This document shows positions 20,725-31,281 of a stretch of 64,000 bases of DNA, piece by piece. Position numbers and translations under genes: made by a program. The notes under the pieces were generated by a model, which was not told where the DNA came from, did no database searches, and saw nothing but the letters and a program-made list of their open reading frames with translations. The stretch spans positions 982,501 through 1,046,500 of the forward strand of contig LS997562.1 in assembly GCA_000469685.2 (NCBI GenBank), given 5' to 3'. Source of the DNA: Haemonchus contortus. Lineage: Eukaryota; Nematoda; Chromadorea; Rhabditida; Trichostrongylidae. Within the stretch, counting starts at the first letter, position 1. Every line of letters begins with the position of its first letter.

Positions 20725-23700
20725 ATGTCAGAATATAAGCCTGTTCAAGTGCTACAGTTGACGCCGGCGAAAGAACTTGTCTTCAAAGGTATTTTTGTTT
20801 TTTTGAATTCTCGTGACATTTGCCATTCTTTTCGAAACTGTCTGCACACTTCGGTTTTCGATTGGAAAACGTTTTTGTGGTACGATTTCTTCAAGATTTC
20901 TATAATAATTTCGTTTAAAAGGATATCTTCAGCAGTTGACGTCCGACACTCCAGCCTAAAATGTCCCTTTTGCGATGTACCGCCTTACAGGCAACGCGTA
21001 CTCCAAAACTACCATTTATAAATTTCTGATAGCCATGTCCGATTCGGAAAATCACCTTTCCGTCGTTATTCCTGCTTTAGTATCAGTAACAGATGTATAT
21101 GATCTTTGTCTCTTCTCAATATCAAATTCACTTTACTCCATTCACAGAGGTAAGTGGTAGTCGGCTTTACATTTATTGAAACCTTTCTGAAGAAACCTCA
21201 CACAAATGCATTTTTCAACAAGTGCCTAGTATTGTGAATGTCATTATAGCAGACGGGCATACCCACGTCTTTAACGGAGCTTCGCTATGTTGGTCATGCA
21301 AGTTAAGCAGATCTTGACGAGAGCAATAAGCATCGAGGAAGAAGGCTTCCTCTTCAGTTTACATCAGATAACTTCAGAAAAGGCCATGAAAATCTAGTTG
21401 CGAAGGTGGGGGAGGCACTGGATTTTCCGACATGGAGCACTAGAACACAAAGAAGGTATAGCCCACTCGGCAAGCCCATAATGGTGCTTAGGAAGTTTCT
21501 CAGCCAAGAGAGTGAAATGTATTAAACTAAACCACCTTGATGGACGAGTCTATTTAACATACAATTTCACCCTAACTTTTTGTTTGAGTTAATCATCTCA
21601 CCCACTCCGATGCCCCTTGCCTTGTGAGGATTAGGAAAGAACTATATTCTTCGGCTAAGAATCGTCTGTGGGCATAAGTTAGTTATCTATCCCTCCACTG
21701 AACTCTAGCGCAGTCTTGGATAAGAGTGGTGCTTCCCCCTCCCCAAGTAACTTTACAACCAAATTATATATTGGAGGTGCGGAATGGCTGAGTCAATTAC
21801 TTTCCTTTTCAACATCAATTATCGCCTATACATTCTACACCCGCAACCCACTTTACGCCCAGCCTAGAAAAGACACCGTATTGAACCTGAAATAGGGGTA
21901 TTTTGCCAGGCCATCTGTATCAGTGCTGTTCGGTTTTGAAATTTCCTGCTCAAATACTGATTGAATAACGAAGGGCTCTATTATAACACCGATTAACAAC
22001 TGATACGCCAATGCCTTCCCACATCCTCATTTTTTGTTTTCATTTCTTAGACACAAGAAACTGAAAGAGAATGTCTGCTTTCAGAATTTAACGAGGCAAC
22101 CGACGAGCGCGCGCGCCCGGCCGACGGTGTTTCTGGCAATGTGTTGACAATACTGAACACCGGATGTGTGACCTTGGGTACGACTGAGAGAAATTTAGGT
22201 ACGATTGAGATCACTTCGCGTCTAGGTGCGAAGTGACCTCAATGGTACCTAAACTTATCTTAATTACGCGCCTCTCTTCAATCGTACATAACCTCGTATT
22301 AGTTATGAGAGTGATGGCAGTAAGAAAATGAAATTTCAATGGAAAATCATGGACAGGGAATTTCTCAAAATCTGCTGTTTCAAGAGTGAGTTTTTATTAC
22401 AATATAGAATAAAAAAATTCAGTAGACTATTCAGTAGACTCAAAAATGAAAGTCGTGTAAGATGTAAAAATATTCTTTGGTCTTTTTTTAATTTTCACTA
22501 TTCTGTGATATCAAACAACGTTAACAGAAGCGACGTAGTTGTTTGATATTGGGGCATCTCGTCTTTGAAATGTTATTGAATGCCCTTCGGCTTCACAGGG
22601 CAGTTTGGGCACTTCACACTTCTCACGGAACATTACAATACTTTAGGCTAAATTCAGCACATCGAAGAGAAATCATCAGCTCAACCTGGTGGGTAAGTGA
22701 TTATATGCAACTATTGACTATAGAAAAGTAGCCTTGCTGAGAACCTTAGTATGTATTCTGAGGACACATTCTACTGCTTCCGAGAATTTACCTCAGCTTC
22801 AACGCAGCTCCAATCGGCACCGCAACCCCTTTGTTAGGTTGATCGAAAAGTCTTGATAGAGTTGAGATTTTTTTCTGTTGTTTTACAAATCGGCACACAG
22901 TGCAAGGTAATCACCAATATATTAACCATCGTTAGTTATAACATTGTACCACCTAACGGGCAGGTCAGCGATTCCGTTCTCCTTCTCCCAGAACTGAAAA
23001 AAAGGTCACCTACCACTTGTTCGAGATGGTCATAGTTGACAAGCTGTTTTTTACTAGCCTTGAGGCTTGATGGGCCGGAACAAGTGGTAATCTGAGGGGC
23101 AATATCAGGTGAGTACGGTGGTTGTGGTACTGTGTCTCAGCCTAGCCCCCTCCAATTTTGCACACGTCTCTTGACCTCTGTTAGGCCTAGCGTTGTCAAG
23201 GAGGAGGTGCATCAAAGATCGTTTAGGCCATTTTCCTTGCTTGAGCAGTTCGCAGTACAGCATTTCTTTTGGATCCCAGAAGCAGTAAAGGAGAAACTTC
23301 CTCGGGTGGAGGCCGGATTTGGTTTGCATCTTCGGCTGTTCTCCCGAGAGCCAGACGGCGCGATGCTTGTTAGCGTCATCCAGAGTATCCAGCTTTCATC
23401 TCGAGTAACTAGGTCCTCCAGATCCAAAGTGAGCTGTTTTGGATAAAGATGACCGAATTCTTTACGATCTGAGTTGTTTGATAATTAATTTAAAGAAACA
23501 TTATATTAGAAGAATTTGGCTTCATTACATTTTACGGGATTTTTTTTTGTTGAAATTTCTTTTATCTTGCATGGTAATAAAACCTCTTCAAACCTCTCTC
23601 TTCAGTCTCTTCAAACCAAAGGCGATGGAAATTTTACCGGTGAAAAACCTATTTTTCTTGAAGTTGCACCTTCTCATTATGTTCATCATTCGCCATCACT

Positions 23701-26700
23701 CTCGAACTAAAGTGAGGTAAGGTGCGGTTGAGGAGAGGCGTGTTATTAAGATAAGTCTAAGGATGATTTAAGTCACTTCGCACCTAGACGCAAAGCGATC
23801 TCTAACATACCTGAATTTATCTCGGTCGTAACCACTTTCCCACACCCCTGAACGCCGATGGATCACGAGACAGTATTGTCAATAAGCGGCTATCGGCGTC
23901 GTCGGTCGGACGCGCGCTCGTAGGTTAGGTCGTTGAAGTCTGAAAACAGCCAATGAGATTCTTATGTTTGTAGAAATTCAAACGGAAAGCATGAATATTA
24001 CCCAGTAATTTCTAATCAAGTCGAATGAGGCCAGTCTAGAATGTCTTTCAAAGTTAATAATTTGCTCTGTTTGGTTTTCTGCTTGAGTACTTATTGCAGG
24101 TCCTTTTACCGACATCGTCAATGCTCAGTTGCAGCTGAAAAACCCAACTGAGCGACATGTATGCTTCAAAGTGAAGACCACCGCACCGAAGCAATACTGC
24201 GTTCGCCCCAATTCGGGTAACTACTTACCTAGCCTCAAAATCCCATGTGGCACTCGTTTAATCTTCTCGTTTATTACCTCTGCATTTGAAATTTATGCCG
24301 TACTCAGGTATTTTACCTCCTAACGCTTCGAAAAATATCACGGTCATGCTGCAACCGTTGGATGGTGTTCCCAGCGATGTGGGTCGTCACAAATTTATGG
24401 TGCAGACATGCTTCTGTCCTTCGGCTGATGTGGACCTCGACAATATTTGGAAGGTAAAGCCAAAGAAATTTAACCCAATTCTTCTCATTTTTTTCTTTAT
24501 ATGAAATAATAAGCTCGTGTAGCAATCATTTTTTTTTCTCTTCACGCCCAATATGCTGTCGTTGTCACCACCTCTGAAATCTGAGCAGAACTGCTAATAG
24601 CTAGAAAGCGGCTATAAAACCAGGATGAAATAATCTTTTATTATCTGTTTCTTAGCTGCTCATTACTTGCTTGAACTTCAAACACCATTAGTTTGTTAGA
24701 AAAGGGCCAACTCATCGAGTTGGTTTGTTTAAGTGCGAATGAGTTAAATTGTATATTGTCTGGCTTGTCGGAGGATTGATGGAGATTTACGTAATTCTAC
24801 CATTGCGAACCATAACTGTGGTGCTCTCGAGTTCAGTGTTAGCTTTTCTTTCTCAGTTTTTTTTTAGCTGGGGGAGGGGGGGAGGGGGTTGTAAGGGCCT
24901 GCGAAGTGCGTGTGTTCCTGTTTGTCTTAATTTCACTTCATACGAATCGATAGGAGTGCAGTAGGCGAGTACCGTTGTGGAACTTGCGAAGCAGTTGAAA
25001 TAGTATCTAACAAGCCATAAGATTCATAAAATTTTGTATAGACGGTTCCTCCAAATGAACTGATGTACAGCAAATTGATGGTGGTATTCCAACAACCTGA
25101 GTCTCATTATTCTGTGACGGCAACAGGTAAAGAAGAGGCTCCATCGTCGGTGGCGTACAACAGGCAAGTGGTTTAGTTCGAGTGACTTTATTATGGTGTG
25201 CAGTAGTAGAGTTTTCAGCTCAATAAACACTTCGAACGTCGGAGCCACTGTCTCTTCCGGAGGGAATGTTGTTACAGTTAGTCTGCATTTCATTTTGTTC
25301 CATGATTTTAATGTAACAATTGACTGTTTCTTTACATCGAGAACTTTCGTTTTTCACTTGAAAAAAGTCAGGGGCACAAGTCGGTATGGAATTAGTCATT
25401 TCAGTTTTAGTAGTATGTATGTATAATAGCATTTCCGCACTGTATTTTCTTCAGGAGCTGGAAGAAAAGCTAAAAAGCGAGAGAGAATTACGAATGCGGT
25501 TGGAAAAAGATCGTGCCGCTATGCAGCAGGAACTCGATGAGCTGTTCAGTGTAAGTCTTTGTTTCTGTAGCTGTGCACATCGTCCCGCGCTCAAATAATA
25601 TGCGATGAATCATTCCACGTTAGGTGACGAACGTCAATTTTGCCACCTTGGTCTTCTCATTCCGTAGGTCTCACAACGAATGACGAAAGACGTCTGCTTG
25701 TTCGCATGTAGGCGTACACCTAGGGTTTCATTTTCATGGCGGCATAAAAATTATCTATCAGCAAGGGGTACTCTTCTTGTGAAGTTAGGACGTTGATTGC
25801 GGGTGAAAGGTTCACATGGTGTAGTGCGGCAATTGAGTGTGATTTACGGCTGAAACAATTTACTTTTTTTTTCAGAAACATACGAAACTTCAGCGAATGC
25901 AAACAATGGAAAGCGGGACTCCAACGATTCAGGTGATACTTTGCGGCTTTGCTAAATTGGAACTAGGGGTTTCAAAACTGTTGACTCGCATGTGATCTTT
26001 TTAACTTTGGAACAGAAAGCCAAGTTTAAGTCGGAGCTGAAAGGGCCTCGTCTTTGTCTATGTTGTCCGCTGTCATCCGAGTAGATCGTTTTTTAAGCCA
26101 GGAGATCGTAAGAACACTTGCAGTAAAAAGGAGGTCCAATGTTGCTCTTCCTGACCGCTTGGATCTTCCCTTACATGACATTGTTTATGGTGTTGTTTGT
26201 TCTGTAGTTCTTTTCCTATCCCTCTTATGGAGTAGCGTTCTTTCTACGTATAACTGTAAGGGTCCTCTAATCACTGTGATCTTCGTACGTTGATTCTTCG
26301 GCGCTATCTTATCACCTCTCGATTTTTCAGAAAACTAAGACTAGGATTGACTTTAATTTTAATTTTTAAGTACACCTAATGCAGTCTCTTGATGACAGCG
26401 GCATGCAAGTCGTGCGACCACTAATTTCTGCGACTGTGGCACTTTTTCGTTGTGTGATTCAAATTCCGTACCTGTTTTCTTGAAACGGGTGTGTTTCGTT
26501 GAGTCTCAGAGATCGCCCCTTTGGGATCTAGAGGGTGAGCTCGTAGCAGATCGAAGCAGTGGGGGATTGTCGCAAAGTGAATGCAGAATTTGCAAATTTG
26601 CAATTCTTGTTTGTTATAACTTTGGATGAAGGTGGTTTTGAAGACACCCACATTTACAGGGTCAAAGAGTGTAAGTACACGAAACAAAGCACACAAGAAG

Positions 26701-29700
26701 CCCAGTGTCAACCCGTTTTGCTCTTAATCGATTGAAATGGATTTCGAGTGTAGTTGACTGGATATTCATTTGCCTCTATTCAGCCAAACGATTTGCAAAT
26801 TTTTAGCCGATTAAGGTGGCATTTTTGGAGTTTCGTTTCAAAGATATCGGCATAATTACTCGATATATTCCTATAATGAGTTTTGGTCTATTTGACTAAT
26901 ATTTGCGCTGCTTTTAATGATGATACGGCCACCTAGTTCAGGAAAATATGGGAAGTGTGCCCTATTCAGGCCGTATTTTCTAGACCAACAGCAAATTCAT
27001 CTTGAGAGCCAACTCATACTTTCCCGTCACGTTCCGTTTCCATCTTACACAATTGCTTCATTCGTGAAATGTTTCCTAATTACAGGTATTGGATGAGTTA
27101 AAATTTCTATCTGATTTCAGAAAAGTCAACTTCTCGCTAAAAAAAAGGAGTAGGGACAGTCAATTATTATAGTAGAATCGCGAATGCCGCGCAAAAAAAA
27201 AAACGTGGGGATTTGGAGAGCAGCGTCGAATACGGCGATGTCCATGTACAGAAACCAAGTCTTGCCTGAAGCTCAATGTCTCGAGGTTTACTACAAGGAG
27301 TATTTGAACCGTGGTGAATAGGTCTGAATTTTTCGTTGAGCGGAAATGTCGAAGGCATCCTTTACGACCGAAAATCATCGCGATAACAGGGTCGTTTTTG
27401 TCAGGAAATGCATCCTAAATGGTTCGAGTGAGGTGCCTTTCATGCCTTGTCATTTACTCTTCCTTCTCTTTGTGCCTCGTTCTCCAGGGTTTTACTTCAG
27501 TGAAAGAGGTTTAACTTAGTTGCCCAGATGTGGTGAAGAAAGTTTAACTTGATGGCCCAGATGGCAACCGGTTCCACGGGCATGATCTTAGGAAGTATAG
27601 GCAAAGAAAAGCTTCTGTTTTCCTAAAGGAATTTCAAGGGAGGAGAAGTTATGGTATGCGCGACAACTTCTCTTTGTTACGTCTTCATTAATGTTTTGTT
27701 CCGAAGAAGTTCAACTCTTCCGGTTATCGAGTCGTGATGTGTCGTGCTATTCTCCTTTTCTGGCGTCAGAATCGGCAGCAGAATCTCGCACTCATGCAGG
27801 ATGATGCCCCGATTCACATCAGCCCAAGCTCGGTTAGCCGGCATCAGATCGACGCTTTTTCCTGGCCAGCCCTGACTTGAATCCAATGAAAAATGTATGG
27901 GACTCCATGATGTGAAGATATAAAAGGAAACAAGCAATTTGAAGGCATCATTGTGCTGTCGTGAAGAAACATTGTGAAGAAATTAATTGCCAAGTTGACC
28001 ATAAACTCATTGGTAGCCTTTACTTTGGCTCAGGCAATCGTGTTTTTGAGGTAACTCGAAGGAATGGGGATCCATTTGATTATCATTCACGCAACTTCCT
28101 CTCTTAATTTCATTTAGCCGGTGAATAATTTGATTTTGTTAGTGCCTTTGTCATTTTAAAGAATAGGCAGGGTGACTTTCCTGGAGGAGTTTCTGGAGAT
28201 GAAACTTGCTGTTCATGGGCGAATAAAGTGTGAGTAGGGCACGTTTTCGTTTAGGGTTGCGTTTTTGCTGCGCTGATATTAATCAGTCGATGATTATTGA
28301 TGAGTTAATTGCCTGTTTAACATCATCTCTGACTCTAGCGCACAAACAAAGGCAAGTAACATGTGCAAGTATTTGTGGTCGCTGCGGAAAGCATGGTTTC
28401 TAGCAGGCAAGAATGTGGTTTCGAATCATATGATCAAAAGTGTTAATTCATTTTATCCCTAGAGGAATGCTTAGGGTTGACCGGTTTTTTTACTACTGAG
28501 AAAGTAAAAGAACGCGGTAAGCCTGGGATAAGCGATCTCAGAGTGGAAAATGGTGGATTCACTGAAGGCGTCACTGACAATGAGTAGCTTTATCCTCGCA
28601 AATTAAGACCTAGATTTCAAAAGAAGTCTCCATATTTGTGAAATGGGTACCTAATGCTGTTATCATTTTCTACATTAGACATCTAGTGCTGCTTTCATAA
28701 TCAACGGTGTCATGCTCATGGTACCCGATTGCAATTCTACGATCCTCCAACAATGAACAAGAAATCCAAAAAATAAGAAATATAAGTGGATTAGAAGGGA
28801 CTGGTTTGTATTAAATATGGGAGAGGTGGTGAATCATGTTACTGTCACTCATTTCATTTGATGCGTAAATGAAGAGAGTGGTACCCTCAAGAATTTTCAA
28901 ATCGGGTTTCACGTGCGGAGCCTTATAACCAATATTTGAAGTGATGAAAATTCACAACGCGCACAATGCTGTGTAAGATGGCATTGCATAGACCATATCC
29001 ATCACATCTAGTTTATGGGTTTGTCTTAGTTCTTATTGACATCAAAAATTGAGCTATTTCTTTCATATAAGCTGTTACATTATTTTGAGCAATATAATAC
29101 CTTGTTCTGCTGTGCCAACTGGATTAGTAAAACCGCTTTATTTGGTCGACACTTTTGAAAATTTCCTGTTTTGAGGCTTTCAAAGTAGTTGAAGCTCACT
29201 TAAAAGTAGTGTGAAGCTCTGGTCTGCGGCGTAGGGGCTGGAACGCCCATTCGCACTAAGCAAATTGCAATCCCTCTCAAAATGTGGAACACAGTCGATC
29301 TAAATGAAGTGACCACTATTTTAGAGCTCAATCGTCATTAACGTTCTTCCCGTATAAAACAACAAGGGACGAATGAGACACCACTGGCCCAGTGATCTTA
29401 AAGTTCTGAGCGGCAGAAATTACCTGTTATGGCTTTATGATATTTGCGGCTTTAAGCTTCGGATTTCACTCCTGAGCATGTAAGGCTTCCAATGTCTTCT
29501 TAGCACCAACATCATTCTCGTATGCTAGTATTTTGCGTTAAACGTAAAAATCATCGCCCTGATGTACTTCCAGAGACTCTTGTCACGTGTCGTGATGGGA
29601 CTACCACCCCTTCAACCTGCTACTGTTCTTTGACGTTTATGCCCATTTTTCCCGTTTCACGCCATAGAATGAGATGAATATGTACAGTGAGTTTTAATAC

Positions 29701-30641
29701 AGTGTCACTCGCTGCTTGCACGGTCCATCCTTTTTAAGTGGGGAATGATGCAGCTGCAGATGCCAGGCATGTGACCCTTCATTTGGCATTCTCACGGTCA
29801 GATGTTAAGTATCAGTTTTCCTGTGAAATCCTCACTTGCTGGTTGCACTTGACGCGGGAAACTTGTCACCGCTTCAGGATTAGCAGACTTTCCAAGGAAT
29901 AAAATGCTTTTTGAGTCGTTCTCCCGTTACATTGCACTCCATTTGAAATAGGGGTCTGCGTGGTAAGGGGAGGAGGGCGGATCCTCTCAATATTTTGCAA
30001 TTTCATTCTTTTGTCCATATCCATTCGAACTTCCACTATAGTAGTCAATCACGTCTCCGTTCACCACTGTTTCCTTCTTATTCAAGTCTTCGGTTACATT
30101 CCATTGCCTCAAGCATAATCTTTTCAAAATCCTTTTACAACGTTTTCTTGTCACATTTCCAAAGGTCAGCTATAATCCTTAAATTGCGGGAGTCTTGCTC
30201 CACATTCACTCTACAGTGCTTGCTTAATAGTGGTATAATTCTTAGTGGAATTCAAACGGATTCGGAATCAAGTCACGAGTTGTGAAATTTAGCGAGGCTG
30301 TTATTAAGTGAAGCAAGATGACGTAATGACGTTCAGGAAATTCTGCAATTGCCAACAGTTTTCTCTAATATTCATAACGCCCTAGATATTTTTTCTAACT
30401 TCTGTATGAATTCTGTAGTCTATTTGTTCATGCATTTATAATCTGTTTGTTCACTGATTATTCATGCAGTGAACGCAACTATGCCATATCGATCCAATCC
30501 ACTCCTGGTTTTTTACCGAGCCATAATTTATGCCAATGGTTCTCTTTTGTTCGATTTTCACCGTTTATAGATTGCTTTCAGGTCATTCTCCTGGCCATCG
30601 CTGCTCTTTTGGTCGGCTTAATTGTCGGCAAATTATTCTAA
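20725..30641 (+). CDS. vpr-1: VAMP-associated protein (VAP), MSP-domain ER membrane protein
   Basis: A tail-anchored ER protein whose MSP domain binds FFAT motifs of lipid-transfer and contact-site proteins. Exons: 20725-20788, 24100-24216, 24308-24453, 25042-25167, 25455-25550, 25876-25932, 30582-30641. Phases join without a stop to give about 221 residues (VAPs are typically about 240). MSP domain is residues ~8-125: '[17 protein letters not shown]', then the VAP signature '[16 protein letters not shown]', '[12 protein letters not shown]', 'KHKFMVQ'-like 'RHKFMVQT'. Exon 5 encodes a charged heptad-like coiled coil (~152-183). The last 19 residues, [19 protein letters not shown], form the membrane anchor. 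The exon 4 donor (CAA|GTGGTT) is weak, and the adjacent GC donor would break the frame. Intron 1 (3.3 kb) and intron 6 (4.65 kb) hold transposons. The symbol follows the C. elegans orthologue. Confidence 0.93.
21165..22060. other. VAP intron 1, left part: no feature identified
   Basis: A segment around 21780-21800 (TGCGGAATGGCTGAGTCAA) superficially resembles a tRNA D-arm, but no matching T-arm or cloverleaf follows. No coding or repeat feature is supported. Confidence 0.4.
22072..23945. mobile_element. Inverted-repeat-flanked element in VAP intron 1
   Basis: The left arm (22072-22300) and right arm (23712-23945) are diverged inverted copies of about 230 bp. They share CTGCTTTCAGA / TCTGAAAACAG ends, a GCGCGC-rich patch, a TTGACAATACTG / CAGTATTGTCAA pair, and CACTTCGC.TCTAGGTGCGAA motifs. 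AATG precedes the left end and follows the right end and may be a target duplication. The termini resemble the GGCTGCTTTCA MITE family. A mariner relic occupies the middle. Confidence 0.65.
22838..23435 (-). pseudogene. Mariner transposase relic
   Basis: Minus-strand translation gives 'TRDESWILW' (the first catalytic Asp region of DD34D mariners), '[20 protein letters not shown]', then 'LLDNARPN' (second Asp), and C-terminal pieces '[19 protein letters not shown]'-like and 'DYL'. The segment between the first two Asp blocks is shortened, and stops interrupt the C-terminus. A terminal-repeat-like GTTAGGTTGATCGAAAAGTC lies at the right-hand end of the coding direction (22835-22854). It sits inside the inverted-repeat element in VAP intron 1. 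Confidence 0.8.
24530..25035. other. VAP intron 3: no feature identified
   Basis: AT-rich intron with a G-rich run near 24870-24890. No coding or repeat element recognised. Confidence 0.4.
25950..27120. other. VAP intron 6, left part: no feature identified
   Basis: An open stretch after an acceptor-like GGAACAG (about 26008-26014) would read [10 protein letters not shown] before a stop. It could be an alternative exon but is not supported by family similarity. Nothing else recognised. Confidence 0.35.
27140..28105 (+). pseudogene. Tc1-like transposase relic in VAP intron 6
   Basis: Forward-strand fragments in shifting frames include a QDDAPIH-like block near 27800 (usually MQDNAPIHV, second catalytic Asp), '[12 protein letters not shown]' near 27880 (third catalytic region) and '[11 protein letters not shown]' near 28060. 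The N-terminal part (27180-27480) aligns with minus-strand relics at 41590-42240 and 53200-53600, so all three belong to one family. No TIRs were found for this copy. Confidence 0.7.
28110..29125. other. VAP intron 6, central part: no feature identified
   Basis: AT-rich. A GCTGCTTTCATAATC segment at 28691-28705 resembles one MITE terminus, but no matching partner was found. No gene. Confidence 0.35.
29128..29945 (-). mobile_element. Second Penelope-like element relic (3' part)
   Basis: It aligns, with many changes, to the PLE at 2125-3250 in the same orientation. Shared parts are the 3' tail (AAAACCGCTTTATTTGGTCG at 29130), the GIY-YIG C-terminus (29400-29580) and the linker region (29850-29940). 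It is more decayed than the first copy. It lies antisense within VAP intron 6. Confidence 0.75.
29950..30580. other. VAP intron 6, right part: no feature identified
   Basis: No repeat or coding signal recognised before the final VAP exon acceptor at 30580-30581. Confidence 0.4.
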
Positions 30642-31260
30642 GACGTGGAGCACGAACAGCTACATTTCCGGACCTTGTCAGTCGTTATGTCCCCACTCTC
30701 CCTTGTACTCGCTACTACCCGTTGTTTTCGTACTGTTTTATTTACATCAACTGTAATTCTTTTTAGTTCTGTGTCCTTCACATTTAGTCGCTTTCTTCAT
30801 ATTTTTCTGCGAGTTCCCTTCATGACAGTGGTTCGGGATTGTGCAGCCGTTGACGTCATGAATTACAAATCTCAGAGTTAGCCCACATTATAATCGTCGG
30901 TTGTTTATGATCCGGTCATGGCAAAGTTCTAGGTGACTCATATTTTTATTCGTGTTAGGTGATTTACCTATCTGACATCGTTCCTCTCCCATAAAAATTA
31001 TATGAAGTTTATCGTCATGTAGAGTTGTGTGGGTATCGGTGACACTTTTATGTGTTTCTGTATAATTCGCCTGCTTATGCAATCGTGCTACCAACAATTA
31101 TATGTAAAATTTTATTTATTGTATGAATTTCGCATTTTTTGGCTCAATGCTTTGGTACGCAGTACATTAGTATCTGTTGGGTTGATACCCTGTCATACTG
31201 ATTTCGTTCACCACCATTTTCGTATTTGTTGTGCTTTTTATCCCGAATTACTACTTTTAG
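30642..31260 (+). other. VAP-eIF4A3 intergenic region with trans-splice acceptor
   Basis: Only 640 bp separate the VAP stop from the helicase ATG. The region is T-rich, has no recognised repeat, and ends with the acceptor CGAATTACTACTTTTAG (AG at 31259-31260), 21 nt before the ATG. In nematodes such an acceptor commonly receives a spliced leader, so a two-gene operon is plausible. I did not find a canonical AATAAA downstream of VAP. Confidence 0.5.
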
Positions 31261-31281
31261 TAACTGGGACAGTTCAAAACA

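Noticed and set aside
21765..21850. Possible tRNA gene (GCGGAATGGCTGAGTCAA)
   Set aside because: No anticodon stem, T-arm with GTTCGA or acceptor pairing could be found.
26014..26085. Extra VAP exon reading [10 protein letters not shown]
   Set aside because: It ends in a stop without a membrane anchor, and the exon 6 to exon 7 junction is already in phase; retained only as a possible alternative.
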